This document shows positions 1-8,841 of a stretch of DNA of 64,000 nucleotides, piece after piece (positions within the stretch are counted from its first letter, which is position 1; each line of letters begins with the position of its first letter). Source of the stretch: Massilia aquatica (GTDB taxonomy: Bacteria; Pseudomonadota; Gammaproteobacteria; Burkholderiales; Burkholderiaceae_D); the NCBI RefSeq assembly GCF_011682045.1, contig NZ_VVIW01000004.1:1-64000 (forward strand), read 5' to 3'. The position numbers and the translations under genes were made by a program. The notes under the pieces were generated by a model, which was not told where the DNA came from, did no database searches, and worked only from the letters and a program-made list of their open reading frames with translations.

Positions 1-197
1 CCCAATTCGAGGCCGGAAGCTTCTATTTCATTCGACTTTCGCACGCGAAAGTGAATCGCTATCGACGGCGGCGAAGACGCGCCTGGCATGCTCAGCGAAA
101 AAACTGTCTGCCGCGCAGACTCCTAGCGATGGGCAACGCAGCAAGGCGCCGCTTATGGAAGCTGGAAATGACAAGAATTTAGGCGCACTTACTTAGC

Positions 198-365
198 TTA
201 GTGCAGGAAGAAGGTGCTCGGCTTCGGGTCGGGCACCGGATCGTCGTCCTGCGGGTGCCTGGTCGGTGGATGGTGCGGGTGGGGATTGTCGAACGGCTCG
301 GGCGATGGTTCGTCGACCGGCGCGGGGTCCGGTGCGCGATGAAAGTCGATGGCTGCTGGATTCAT
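198..365 (-). CDS. 55-residue proline- and acid-rich small protein, function unknown
   Basis: The frame opens with ATG at 365, preceded by a good Shine-Dalgarno (AGGAG, about 8 nt upstream), and ends with TAA at 198. The product begins MNPAAIDFHR, is dominated by Pro, Asp, Glu and His (for example DPAPVDEPSPEPFDNP) and ends STFFLH. It has no Cys, no hydrophobic segment and no signal peptide, so it is probably a disordered cytosolic polypeptide. A longer 70-residue frame overlaps on the same strand, but it is Arg/Ser-rich and lacks a ribosome-binding site, which is why this frame is preferred. Nothing is encoded in the first 190 bases that I can support. It lies downstream of the S9 peptidase gene on the same strand but beyond a strong hairpin, so it may have its own promoter. 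Function unknown; that it is expressed is inferred from the RBS and composition only. Confidence 0.5.
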   Translation of the reverse strand: MNPAAIDFHRAPDPAPVDEPSPEPFDNPHPHHPPTRHPQDDDPVPDPKPSTFFLH

Positions 366-442
366 GGGGGTCGCTCCTGGTTGAATAGAGCGATGACACT
401 ATCATAAGCGTCGCGGCGGGGCCGTACGCTTGGATAGTCTTC

Positions 443-465
443 AGGGGCCGCCAGCAGCGGCCCCT
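443..465. terminator. 9-bp GC-rich hairpin downstream of the S9 peptidase gene
   Basis: AGGGGCCGC and its exact reverse complement flank a CAGCA loop. A T5 run (472-476) follows on the + strand, whereas on the - strand, the direction of the peptidase gene, the hairpin has no U-tract. It could terminate in either direction but is canonical only for rightward transcription. Confidence 0.5.
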
Positions 466-483
466 GTGGCGTTTTTGGCCTGG

Positions 484-2931
484 CTACGGCTTGGCGTTCT
501 TGACGTATTTGTCGAGCCAGGAATTGGTCTCGTAGAGCATGTGCATGATCGACTCGCGCGCGCGGTAGGCGTGGCTTTCGTTCGGCAGCATGACCAGGCG
601 CGCCGTGCCGCCCAGGCCCTTCATGGCCTGGAACATGCGCTCGCTCTGCATCGGGAAGGTGCCCGAATTGTTATCCTGCTCGCCGTGGATCAGCAGCAGC
701 GCATCCTTGATCTTGTCGGCGTTATTAAACGGCGACATGGCCTGGTACACCTCTTTCGCCTTCCAGAATTCACGCTCTTCCGACTGAAAACCGAACGGCG
801 TGAGCGTGCGGTTGTAGGCGCCGCTGCGCGCCACGCCGGCCTTGAACAGGCGCGTATGCGCCAGCAGGTTGCCGGTCATGAAAGCGCCGTACGAGTGGCC
901 GCCGATGGCGATGCGGTGGCGCTCGGCCACGCCGCGCCGCACCACTTCCTCGACCGCCGCTTCGGCATTGGCGACCAGCTGCGGCAGGTAGCTGTCGTTC
1001 GGCTCGGCCTCGCCGGCGCCGACGATCGGCATCGACGGGTTATCCAGCACCGCGTAGCCCATCGCCAGCATCGGCGCCGGGCCCCAATAGCTGATGGCGT
1101 TGAAGCGGAACGGCGAACCGGTGGTCTGGCTGGCCGCGCTGGCGCTCTTGAAGTCTTGCGGATAGGCCCACATCAGCAGCGGCAGCGGGCCATCGCGCTT
1201 GGCTTCGTAGTTCGGCGGCAGCATCAGGGTGGCGGTCAGGTCGACGCCGTCGGCGCGCTTGTAGCGGATCTGCTCCTTCTGCACATCCTTTAACTGCGGG
1301 GTCGGATGCGGGAAGTTGGTCAGCGCCGTCAGTTGCTCCGCGCCGCTGCGTTTCAGGTCGCGCACATAAAAATTCGGGCGCTCGGTGGGCGACTCGCGCG
1401 TGGTCAACAGGCGCGAGCCATCGTCGCTGAGCACCGTGACGATGCTCTCGTAATACGGTGCCTCGCTCTGGAACAGGCGTTCCTTGGCCTTGCTGGTGAG
1501 GTTGAAGCGGTCCAGGAACGGGCGGTCCCCTTCGTTCGAGGCGCCGCTGCCGCCCAACAGGATGGTCGAATCGGCACCGATCACCAGGCGCGGGCGGCCG
1601 GCACTATCGGGCATGGTGACCGGCGAGCCGGGATTGTTGTAGCGGTCTTCGGCCGAGTACGAAAACAGCAGTTCGGGCGCCACCGCCTGCTGTTCGGGGC
1701 GGAAGCGCCAGATCTTGACGGCGCGCGTCTTGTACCAGCTTTCGCCCAGCAAGGCCACCTCGCCATTGCCCCAGACGATGCGCTCGTAGCGTGAACCGAG
1801 TCTGGCCAGCACGGCCGGCTCACCCGCGAACGGCGCGGCGTGCGCGTAGACGATGTCGCGCACCTCGGCCGCCTTGGCCGGGTCGCCGCCATCCTGCGCC
1901 TCGGCCCAGACCAGGGTGGCCGGCGCATCGACGCGCCAGCTGACCTTGCGCACGCCGGCCGACACCGCGTCGTTCCCGGGCGGCAGGCCCTCTTCGAGCG
2001 GCTTGTTGACCACCAGGTGCACCTGCTTGCCGGTCAGGTCGCGCACCACGACCTGGCGCGGAAAGGCCGATGCCGGCACCACGTACGAGAACGGCCGTTG
2101 CAGCACGGACGAGAGCAGCAGCTTGCCGTTCGGCGCGACCGTGACGTCGGTGTACATGTCCGGAGTGCCGATCAGGCGCAGCTTGCCCGACAGGTCCACC
2201 AGCGCCAGTTGCGAGCTGGCGTAATGCTCGAACAGGCGCGCGTCTTCTTCATTTTTGAGCAGGTCCTGGTAGGTGCGCAGCTGGCGCGCGCCGACGCTGA
2301 CCTGGCTGTCCTGCAGGATCGGCCCACTCGGAATGCCGGTCGCTTGCGGCGCCTTGCCGCGCCCGATCGGCTTGACATGCACCAGCAGGCCTTTGGCGTC
2401 CGGCATCCAGGAAAATCCCGAGCCGGCCAGGTACGACAGCGGCTGCGCGGTCAGGCGGCGCGCGATGCGGGTGTTGATATCGACCAGCCACAGTTCGACG
2501 CCGGAGGCGCCATCGCGGTCGGCGTAGGTGACGTGGGTGAAGGCCAGGTAGCGCTGGTCGGGCGACCAGGCCGTGTCGGCCAGGCGCAGCTGCTTGGGCA
2601 GCCCCATGATCTTGATTTCCTTCTGGGTCGCGATATCGAGCAGCTTGAGACCCGTACCGAAAGAAAAGCGGCTCGGCGAATAGGTGCGCGGATTGATGCG
2701 CAGGCCAGCCAGTTTGAGTTCGGGCTGCGCCACCTCGGCGATGCTGGGCAGGGCCGGGGTATCGACCATCATCGCCAGGTTACGCTGCGGGGACAGGCCC
2801 AGCGCCGGTGCGCGCGGCGCGTCGACAATGGCCTGCAATTGCGCCGGCGGCAGCTGGTACTGGGAGTGCGCATTCGGGGCGGCGGCGAGCAGGGACATGG
2901 TCAGCGGGACGATCGGGAGGCGGTGGCGCAT
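484..2931 (-). CDS. Secreted S9 (prolyl oligopeptidase family) serine peptidase
   Basis: This 815-residue protein has a short signal peptide (about residues 1-23, ending near NAHS). A long beta-propeller region follows (about 60-560, with repeats such as WSPDQRYLAF and LSDDGSRLLTTRES), then a C-terminal alpha/beta-hydrolase domain. The catalytic triad is visible: Ser680 in GGHSYGAFMT, Asp753 in HGEQDNNSGT and His787 in NESHAYRARES. Architecture and length match the S9 dipeptidyl-peptidase/acylaminoacyl-peptidase and glutamyl-endopeptidase-like group, which degrade oligopeptides in the periplasm or outside the cell. The spacing of Asp to His and the HGEQDNNSGT motif resemble the glutamyl-endopeptidase branch, but substrate specificity cannot be set from sequence alone. 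It is monocistronic: a hairpin lies just downstream and the neighbouring upstream gene is divergent. The start is the ATG at 2931; its RBS is weak. Confidence 0.9.
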   Translation of the reverse strand: MRHRLPIVPLTMSLLAAAPNAHSQYQLPPAQLQAIVDAPRAPALGLSPQRNLAMMVDTPALPSIAEVAQPELKLAGLRINPRTYSPSRFSFGTGLKLLDIATQKEIKIMGLPKQLRLADTAWSPDQRYLAFTHVTYADRDGASGVELWLVDINTRIARRLTAQPLSYLAGSGFSWMPDAKGLLVHVKPIGRGKAPQATGIPSGPILQDSQVSVGARQLRTYQDLLKNEEDARLFEHYASSQLALVDLSGKLRLIGTPDMYTDVTVAPNGKLLLSSVLQRPFSYVVPASAFPRQVVVRDLTGKQVHLVVNKPLEEGLPPGNDAVSAGVRKVSWRVDAPATLVWAEAQDGGDPAKAAEVRDIVYAHAAPFAGEPAVLARLGSRYERIVWGNGEVALLGESWYKTRAVKIWRFRPEQQAVAPELLFSYSAEDRYNNPGSPVTMPDSAGRPRLVIGADSTILLGGSGASNEGDRPFLDRFNLTSKAKERLFQSEAPYYESIVTVLSDDGSRLLTTRESPTERPNFYVRDLKRSGAEQLTALTNFPHPTPQLKDVQKEQIRYKRADGVDLTATLMLPPNYEAKRDGPLPLLMWAYPQDFKSASAASQTTGSPFRFNAISYWGPAPMLAMGYAVLDNPSMPIVGAGEAEPNDSYLPQLVANAEAAVEEVVRRGVAERHRIAIGGHSYGAFMTGNLLAHTRLFKAGVARSGAYNRTLTPFGFQSEEREFWKAKEVYQAMSPFNNADKIKDALLLIHGEQDNNSGTFPMQSERMFQAMKGLGGTARLVMLPNESHAYRARESIMHMLYETNSWLDKYVKNAKP

Positions 2932-3062
2932 GGAGGGGTCTCGGGTGTAGGCAATCGCCCATCTTGCGCACTCCTGGCGGGCTTGTCAATCTGCTCTTAT
3001 CGGGTATTTACGGGGCGTACGGTATGCAGGACGGGTGCAATCGAGGCTGCGCGACGGGCGTT

Positions 3063-3068
3063 TATAAT
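3063..3068 (+). promoter_or_regulatory. Perfect TATAAT -10 box
   Basis: A consensus -10 hexamer lies 31 nt upstream of the ATG at 3099. No convincing -35 is present at 16-18 bp spacing, so the promoter may depend on another element. Confidence 0.45.
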
Positions 3069-3098
3069 GCGTGTTTCAGGACCGGATTCGCACACGCC

Positions 3099-3605
3099 AT
3101 GTCAATTACCACTATCGCACTGCTGGTGCTCGCCCCCTTTCTGGTGTGGCGCTTTTACCAGCGCCTCAAGGCCATGATGACGCGCCAGCGCTCAATCGTC
3201 TCGCGCCATTACACGGGCGTGGGCGTGTTTGCGGCCATGATCCTGGTGGCCGGGTCGGAAGTGCTCTCGCGCCCGACGCTATTGGGCTGGCTGGCGGTGG
3301 GCACGGCGGCCGGCATCGCCTACGGGATCTGGGGACTGAAGCTGACCCGGTTCGAAAACGATACCTGCCATTTCACGCCGAATGCGCGCCTGGGAATGGT
3401 CATTGCGATGCTGTTTTTCGCGCGGGTGATGTACATCGGGGTGGAGATTTATGCCAACCAGGGCAGCAACGTGCCGACCCCGGGGTTTACCGACAGCTTC
3501 ATCACGCTGCTGGCGCTGGGGCTGACGGCGGGGTATTTCGGGACCTATTCGGCAGGCTTGATCCGCTGGCGCCGGGCCCTGAAGAAGGCGATCAACGCGG
3601 CTTAG
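3099..3605 (+). CDS. Small integral membrane protein (CcdC/DUF1453-like), 168 aa
   Basis: The protein begins MSITTIALLVLAPFLVWRFY and has about five predicted membrane segments (near residues 2-18, 37-55, 61-81, 97-118 and 131-151). Basic stretches (QRLKAMMTRQR after the first helix, RWRRALKK at the C terminus) are probably cytoplasmic. The layout, with an N-terminal helix then RxRs and three or more helices, recalls the DUF1453/CcdC family, whose role is poorly defined; this family call is tentative. The ATG at 3099 is chosen because the hydrophobic first helix starts there and a TATAAT box lies 31 nt upstream; longer in-frame extensions run into the divergent peptidase promoter region. It is convergent with the next gene, with a hairpin between them. 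Confidence 0.65.
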   Translation: MSITTIALLVLAPFLVWRFYQRLKAMMTRQRSIVSRHYTGVGVFAAMILVAGSEVLSRPTLLGWLAVGTAAGIAYGIWGLKLTRFENDTCHFTPNARLGMVIAMLFFARVMYIGVEIYANQGSNVPTPGFTDSFITLLALGLTAGYFGTYSAGLIRWRRALKKAINAA

Positions 3606-3619
3606 GAGCGGCGAGGACG

Positions 3620-3642
3620 CGGATGCCGGGCACCCGCATCCG
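3620..3642. terminator. Hairpin between convergent genes
   Basis: CGGATGC (3620-3626) pairs with GCATCCG (3636-3642). An overlapping GCACCC/GGGTGC pair could form an alternative stem. It sits between convergent stops at 3605 and 3652 without a clear U-tract, so it is a plausible bidirectional terminator. Confidence 0.4.
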
Positions 3643-3651
3643 TCCGGGTGC

Positions 3652-5001
3652 TTATTGAAGATTGAACGCGTTGATGATCATTCCGCCCTGAACATACAGA
3701 ATGCCATTGGCCGACACCGATAAACTGCCGCGTGCGGGCGTGCTCCACACCACCTGGCGCTTATCGAGGTCGATCGCAAAAACGCCTTTTTCGCTACCGA
3801 CAAAAGCGAATTTGTTGGTAATGATCAGATCGCCAAGATCGGCCGAGTTCTCCGGCGCGGGCATGCTCCACAACAGCTTGCCGTCAGTTTCGGCATACGC
3901 CTCGATGCGCGATTTCAGATAGTTCAGCGCATACAGTACGCCATTGTTGTAGGCCGCGCCGGCAAACGATCCGGGCACCGTCCAGCGCACCTTGCGCGAT
4001 GGCACATCGATCGCCGAAATCCCCTCATTGTAGGCAGCGCTGTTCACACGAACAAAGACGGTCCCGGCGGAGCCCAGCACCGGCGCCCCGGCGGAAGTCG
4101 TAAAGACCTGGGCGGTCGGATCGTCTATTTTCGCCACCGGTTCGCCCGAGACGCGGTCAAAGACAACCAGATAGGTATGCCGGTACACGTAGGCATAGTT
4201 GGCGTCCACGGCGGCCGCAGTGCCCCACAGCATGTCAACCGGGGTGAAAGATTTTTGCGCTCCGGTGGACCCATCGAACTGATAAAAGCCGCCATGGGGG
4301 CCGGCGTTGAGATACACGCTGCCACCGAATGGCGTGGCCGCGACGGGGCCGACGCCCTGCGACGGCGCGGGCGATGTTGTCAGCAGCGCTCCGGTGGACG
4401 CGTCCAGGGTGAACATGGCAGTCGTTGCCCCGCCTGTGGCGGTGTACACCTTGCCGTTAGCGGTTGCCGGGGCTTGCGGGGTGTTCGATGCCCCTTTGCC
4501 GAAATCGCGCTTCCAGACCAGTTCGGCATCGGCTTCGCTCAAGGAATAAACACAATTGCAACTGCCTGGAACCAGATAACTTTCAACACCCGCGAAATAC
4601 AGGCGGCCACCGCTATTAGTCGGCGCGAGCATGTAGGTAAGCACACCGGCAGGCACGGGCATCTCGTACTTCCAGCGGGCACTGAAGTTCGAAGGGTTCA
4701 CATTGACGGGCACAAACCCGCTGTGTGCGGCATTGCCCCGGAAGGTCGACCAATCGGTGGCGCCGGGCATGGCGCGCAAGGGACTCAGATTGTAACGGGT
4801 CAGGGTCGCGCCGATGGCGTTGGTCGAGGTCACGCCGGCAGGCGGCGTCACAGGTGCTACCGTAACGGGCACAACCGGCGCCGGCACGGTTGGGGTGGTG
4901 GACGGGGCCGCTGGTGCGGCAGGGGTACCGCCGCCGCCGCCGCCGCACGCGCTCAAAGCGACGCACACGGTGCTGGTACCGGCAATCATTGCAAATCTCA
5001 T
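3652..5001 (-). CDS. PQQ-like beta-propeller lipoprotein
   Basis: This 449-residue exported lipoprotein starts MRFAMIAGTS. Its lipobox is LSAC (Cys about residue 18), followed by a Gly6 run and a Pro/Thr/Ala/Val linker to about residue 60 that would hold the propeller off the membrane. The rest is a repeated-blade domain with PQQ-propeller features (SGGRLYFAGV, ANGKVYTATGG, DASTGALLTT, DGKLLWSMPAP, NGILYVQGG). No heme motif or methanol-dehydrogenase catalytic signature is seen, so a scaffold or binding role similar to BamB is more likely than dehydrogenase activity. The start at 5001 is preferred over an upstream in-frame ATG at 5049 because it is preceded by GAGTGAAG and gives a proper lipoprotein signal. 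The gene is isolated; the condensin operon upstream on the same strand ends at 5179 with a hairpin between them. Confidence 0.85.
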   Translation of the reverse strand: MRFAMIAGTSTVCVALSACGGGGGGTPAAPAAPSTTPTVPAPVVPVTVAPVTPPAGVTSTNAIGATLTRYNLSPLRAMPGATDWSTFRGNAAHSGFVPVNVNPSNFSARWKYEMPVPAGVLTYMLAPTNSGGRLYFAGVESYLVPGSCNCVYSLSEADAELVWKRDFGKGASNTPQAPATANGKVYTATGGATTAMFTLDASTGALLTTSPAPSQGVGPVAATPFGGSVYLNAGPHGGFYQFDGSTGAQKSFTPVDMLWGTAAAVDANYAYVYRHTYLVVFDRVSGEPVAKIDDPTAQVFTTSAGAPVLGSAGTVFVRVNSAAYNEGISAIDVPSRKVRWTVPGSFAGAAYNNGVLYALNYLKSRIEAYAETDGKLLWSMPAPENSADLGDLIITNKFAFVGSEKGVFAIDLDKRQVVWSTPARGSLSVSANGILYVQGGMIINAFNLQ

Positions 5002-5152
5002 GTTGACTTCACTCTCTGTTATGTCTGCGTGGATGCGCGCAACGCGCAATCAGCTCTGCAGGCTAAGGCAAACCGAACAGATTAACACAAAGTAAATACA
5101 AATGTACATAGGGAATTATTGGTTCCACAAGAACATATGATGCGCGGGTGCC

Positions 5153-5175
5153 CCTTGCTGCCGGCGGCAGCAAGG
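5153..5175. terminator. 10-bp stem-loop after the condensin operon
   Basis: CCTTGCTGCC and its reverse complement are separated by 3 nt, four bases beyond the SMC stop codon. There is no T-tract on the - strand, so termination would be structure-only or Rho-assisted. Confidence 0.45.
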
Positions 5176-5178
5176 CGG

Positions 5179-8004
5179 TCAGGTGGCGGCGGCAGGCGTC
5201 ACGCGCCGCTGCAGCACGAAAATCGGCTGCGCCCACGGCATGTCCTTCTTCTTCTTGCTGGTGATGAGCGTGAGCTCCGACGGGTCGTACACGTCCGTGT
5301 TGTGCGTCAGCGGCGTCGTCATCAGATACTGCGCCTCGGTGTTCTTGAGGAACTCGCCCACCAGCTGGATGTTGCGGATATCCAGGTGGGCAAACGGTTC
5401 GTCGATGAACACAAAGCCACCCGAGCCGTCTTCGGACTTCAACAAACCAATCAGCAGCACCAGCGACTTCATCACCTGCTGCCCGCCCGACGCTTCGCCG
5501 TCGTTCATCCCGATCTGGTCCTTGCCGTCGAACTTGAAGCGCACGTGCAGGCCGGCCTGTGACAACTGCACGTCTTCGTTCTCCAGCTTGACCGGGTCGG
5601 CATGCACTTCGATCCCCGCCAGTTCCCCCAGCTCCTTGATGTTCTTGCTGTAGGTCTTGATGGTATAGCGCAGCCGCTCGATATACGCGCCGCGCGCGTT
5701 GGCGGTCGCTTCGATCGCGCGGTTGTTCTGGTAGCGCCGTTCGTCGGTCTCGGTCTGGCGGCCCTGTAGCTGCTCGTTCAGGCGGTGATGCTGGTCGATG
5801 ACCGTGGCGTCCAGCTCCCAGTCGTCGCGCGCCAGGCTGTGTTCGAGCGAGGACACGCGCAGGTCGACCTGGTGCGCGTTCTGGTGTTCGGCCACCAGCG
5901 CGGCGCGGCGCGCCAATCGGCGCCAACCCTGCGGCAGATGGCGCCAGGCGCGGCGCAGCTCCAGCAACGCGCGCGCATGCTCGGCGCGCTGTTCGATCTG
6001 GCGCTTGTGGCCGAGCCGCAGGCCGGCTTCGGCCTCCGACAGGGTCATGCGCGCGTTCTGCCACACCGTGTCGGCGCGCGTGCGCGTCACAGTGGCCGCT
6101 TTGGTGAGCGCCTGCAGTTCACCCAGGCGTGTGCCCACGTCCATGCGCTCGGCCTTGAGCGGCACGGTGCTGCGCAGGGCTTCGTCGAATTCCGCCTGGC
6201 GCGCGGCCAGTTCCTTGGCCGCGTCCACGCCGGCGATGCGGGCCTTGAGCGCGCCCACTTCCGAGGCGAGTTTACTGATGGTGATGGTGAGCGCGTCTTC
6301 CTGCGCTTCCAGCGCCGGCAGCGACTTTTGCAGCGCTTCCATGCGCTGGCCGCGGCCGGCGCTACCGAAGCGGTAGCGCGATACTTCGACGAACAGCGAA
6401 CGTCCGCCGCGCCGTTCGCGGTGATACGCGTCCGGCGTGATCCACTCGGCGTCGCGGTGCAGCTTGAAGCCCTTCTCGACCGAGTCGACCCGTTCGATAC
6501 GCGCAAGCTGGTCGATCAGCCATGGCGGAGCGGCGGCCGAAAAACGCACCACCGACAACAGGCTGTCATCTTTCGTCACCGGCGCCTTGATGCACTCGGG
6601 GACGATGAAGTGGCGATAGCGTTCTTTTTCGGCCAGGCGATACGCGGCCGCAGCATCCTTGGAGCGTTCGAGCAGCACCACGGAGGCATACCCGCCCAGC
6701 ACACCTTCGACCGCGCCCTGCCATTTGGGGTCGGTCACTTCGACGATATCGGACAGCATCGCGTGCGGGATGCCGTCGTCGCGCAGGGCGCGGCGCATGG
6801 CGCGCACGGCGTCCGGTTCGGGCATCGCGGTCTTGCCCTGCAAGGCCGAGATGGTCGATTTTTCGGTCAGGATACGGCTGGCCAGGGCGTCGCGCGACTG
6901 GCGCTGGCGCGTCAGTTCGGCTTCTTTCTGGTCCAGCTGGGCCGCCACTTCGGCGAGGTCGGCCCCGGAATCGGCGGCCAGCTTTTGCAGGCGCTCCTTC
7001 TGTTCGAGCAGGCTGTCGAGCGGTTTGAGTCTGGCGTTCACTTGCGTGAGGCGGCTGCCCAGCGCCGTCGCTTCCTGCTCCAGCAAGGTCTCCTGCTGCT
7101 GCGCGTCCGCCAGCGCCTTGGCCTGCGCGGCGACCGCGTTGCGCTTTTCGATCAGCTGCGTGTCGGCTTGCGCCATCGGTTTGCGGGCTTCGCGCAGCGC
7201 GCGGCTGGCGTTGCCCGCTTTTTCGCGCGCTTCGTGGTATTCGAGGCTCGGCAACACCTCTTCCAGCAGATTGCGGCGTTCCTTGTGCAGGTCTTCCCAC
7301 TGGTGGTAATTGGCCACGCGCAGGCGCAGGCCTTCCAGGTTGGTACGCGAGGCTTCCAACTCGGTTTCGAAGCGCTTCAGTTCCGTTTCAGTGTCGCGCT
7401 GGTGGCGCTTGGCTTCGTCGTACGCATCCAGCACTTCCTTGTCGCCGAAGACCTGGAACACCAGGTCGAGCAGCTGGCGCGGCGCGTATTCGCACAGCTT
7501 GTCGGTTTCGCCCTGCTCCAGCGCCAGCACCTTGGCCATGGCCGGCGACAGGCCGGCGTTGTGCAGGCGCTTGCGGTAGTTCTCCACGCCCAGCCAGTCG
7601 GTGGCGTCGCTGACTTCCTCGATCTGGATATTCCCCGGACGCATAAGGTACTGGCGTTTCCAGTCGCCGCCGTTCTTTTCGATCTTGCAGAACAGGGTGA
7701 CTTCATCGTCGCTGAAAAAACCGGAGCTGCGGAACGGCCGGTTCGACAACTGGCGCCCCACCGCCTTGTTGTCGACCACGGAGCGGATCCACGCGGTCTG
7801 CTGACCGGAGTGGCGCGCGTAATGCTTGTAAGTGCGGCCCATCGAGCAATCGAGCCCGAACAGGGTGCGCAGCGCGTCGAGCAAGGTGGTCTTGCCGGAG
7901 CCGTTCTGGCCGGCGATGGTGATGATCTTGGCGTCGAGCGGGATGTTCTTGATCCGTTGCCAGTAATCCCAGTGGACCAGTTCGAGCGATTTAATATGGA
8001 ACAT
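5179..8004 (-). CDS. mksB: SMC-type condensin ATPase, MksB/JetC-like
   Basis: This 941-residue SMC ATPase has Walker A GQNGSGKTT (residues 32-40), a long first coiled coil (about 230-400), a hinge-like domain (about 410-560, with WQGAVEGVLGGYASVVLLE and HFIVPE), a second coiled coil and a C-terminal ATPase half. That half carries the signature EASGGQQ, Walker B FVFIDEP and a D-loop AHLD. The protein is much shorter than MukB (about 1,480 aa) and similar to MksB/JetC, whose smaller hinge it also resembles. It would bind ATP and DNA and, with the two upstream products, form a loop-extruding ring. It is last in a tight three-gene operon, 9 nt after the KITE gene, with GAGG ahead of the ATG. No JetD/MksG nuclease gene lies in the window. 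RecF/SbcC-like alternatives are less likely given the kleisin and KITE neighbours. Confidence 0.8.
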   Translation of the reverse strand: MFHIKSLELVHWDYWQRIKNIPLDAKIITIAGQNGSGKTTLLDALRTLFGLDCSMGRTYKHYARHSGQQTAWIRSVVDNKAVGRQLSNRPFRSSGFFSDDEVTLFCKIEKNGGDWKRQYLMRPGNIQIEEVSDATDWLGVENYRKRLHNAGLSPAMAKVLALEQGETDKLCEYAPRQLLDLVFQVFGDKEVLDAYDEAKRHQRDTETELKRFETELEASRTNLEGLRLRVANYHQWEDLHKERRNLLEEVLPSLEYHEAREKAGNASRALREARKPMAQADTQLIEKRNAVAAQAKALADAQQQETLLEQEATALGSRLTQVNARLKPLDSLLEQKERLQKLAADSGADLAEVAAQLDQKEAELTRQRQSRDALASRILTEKSTISALQGKTAMPEPDAVRAMRRALRDDGIPHAMLSDIVEVTDPKWQGAVEGVLGGYASVVLLERSKDAAAAYRLAEKERYRHFIVPECIKAPVTKDDSLLSVVRFSAAAPPWLIDQLARIERVDSVEKGFKLHRDAEWITPDAYHRERRGGRSLFVEVSRYRFGSAGRGQRMEALQKSLPALEAQEDALTITISKLASEVGALKARIAGVDAAKELAARQAEFDEALRSTVPLKAERMDVGTRLGELQALTKAATVTRTRADTVWQNARMTLSEAEAGLRLGHKRQIEQRAEHARALLELRRAWRHLPQGWRRLARRAALVAEHQNAHQVDLRVSSLEHSLARDDWELDATVIDQHHRLNEQLQGRQTETDERRYQNNRAIEATANARGAYIERLRYTIKTYSKNIKELGELAGIEVHADPVKLENEDVQLSQAGLHVRFKFDGKDQIGMNDGEASGGQQVMKSLVLLIGLLKSEDGSGGFVFIDEPFAHLDIRNIQLVGEFLKNTEAQYLMTTPLTHNTDVYDPSELTLITSKKKKDMPWAQPIFVLQRRVTPAAAT

Positions 8005-8013
8005 GGGCTAGCC

Positions 8014-8841
8014 TCAGGTTGGGGTATCGGCGGCCGGATCGGCGGCGGGATCAGGATCGGCCGCGGGCTCGATATGGACCGCCGAGACGGCGTCGGTGAC
8101 CTTGTCGGCGGCCGCGTCGGATGCCGCGTCGGATGCCGCGTCGGATGCGGCGTCGGATCCCGCCGCGTCGGCGTCGCTGGCGGCCTCGCTCACGACCTTC
8201 TTGGGCACGGCCAGCACCGGCGCGCGCTTGAAGACGTCGGCCAGGGCACCGTTGATGATGCGTTCCTTGAGCACGTCGGTATCCATCAGCAGGTCGAGCA
8301 GCGCGCCTTCGAGGATCACGTCGCCGCGCCGTTCGATGAAGCCCATGCGCGAGAGCGCGCCCAGGTTCATGTCCATGCGCGTCTTTTTACCGAGTTTGTC
8401 GCCGAAGTCCGACAGCAGCGCGGTGTACGAAATGCCGATCGAGGTGTCTTCGGCGCGCGGCAGCGGCTTGTCCTTGTCGAACAGGTCGTTCTGGTCGTCG
8501 GCGCTCTGGTGGGTCTCCTGGCGTTCGCGCTTGGGCAGGATGATCTGCGCCCACAGCACCACCAGCAGCGCCACGCCGTCGCGCGTGAGGCCGAAGTTAT
8601 TGTTTTGCCAGATGTCCTTGGCGCCGAAGATCTTCGGCTCCACCGCGCGGTGCAGCGCCAGCGTCACATGGTCGGCATACACGTTGTCCAGCAATTTGAG
8701 GCCCGATTCGAGCAGGCGTTTGTCGACTTCGGCGCGGAACAGTTCGTCCGACAGCACGCGCTTGACCAGGCGGTCGTCGCGGCGCAGGGTCTGATGCGTC
8801 AGCAGGCGCGCAATCAGGATTTGGGAGTCGTCATTTATCAT
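8014..8841 (-). CDS. mksE: KITE subunit of condensin, MksE/JetB-like
   Basis: This 275-residue protein starts MINDDSQILI at an ATG that overlaps the kleisin stop codon by 11 nt; the upstream in-frame ATG at 8865 lies inside the kleisin gene and is not needed. Residues 1-220 look like tandem winged helices, the fold of MksE/JetB KITE proteins that bridge kleisin and SMC heads (ELFRAEVDKRLLESGLKLLD, YTALLSDFGDKLGKKTRMDM, LSRMGFIERRGDVIL, ALLDLLMDTDVLKERI). The last 55 residues are a low-complexity Ala/Ser/Asp then Ala/Asp/Pro tail (AASD repeats, then AADPDPAADPAAD) with no counterpart in the fold. The family call rests on operon position, size and helix pattern rather than a diagnostic motif. 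Confidence 0.7.
   Translation of the reverse strand: MINDDSQILIARLLTHQTLRRDDRLVKRVLSDELFRAEVDKRLLESGLKLLDNVYADHVTLALHRAVEPKIFGAKDIWQNNNFGLTRDGVALLVVLWAQIILPKRERQETHQSADDQNDLFDKDKPLPRAEDTSIGISYTALLSDFGDKLGKKTRMDMNLGALSRMGFIERRGDVILEGALLDLLMDTDVLKERIINGALADVFKRAPVLAVPKKVVSEAASDADAAGSDAASDAASDAASDAAADKVTDAVSAVHIEPAADPDPAADPAADTPT
8111..8158. repeat. Four 12-bp tandem repeats inside mksE
   Basis: The unit GCCGCGTCGGAT occurs three times exactly and once with one change (GCGGCGTCGGAT). It encodes AASD repeats in the C-terminal tail of the KITE subunit. The 12-bp unit preserves frame, so copy number could vary without disrupting the gene. Confidence 0.9.

Noticed and set aside
1-190. Partial gene at the left edge
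   Set aside because: No frame with an RBS, motif or plausible composition reaches a stop here; the stretch looks non-coding.
193-405. A 70-residue - strand frame overlapping the 55-residue ORF
   Set aside because: It is Arg/Ser-rich, lacks an RBS and shares no features of a folded protein; the 55-residue frame has a strong RBS and distinct composition.
3652-5001. PQQ-dependent alcohol dehydrogenase
   Set aside because: The lipoprotein lacks catalytic Asp/Glu and disulfide-ring signatures and any heme motif; only the propeller blades are visible.
8111-8158. Short tandem repeats that could suggest a CRISPR
   Set aside because: Units are 12 bp with no spacers and lie in frame inside a gene.
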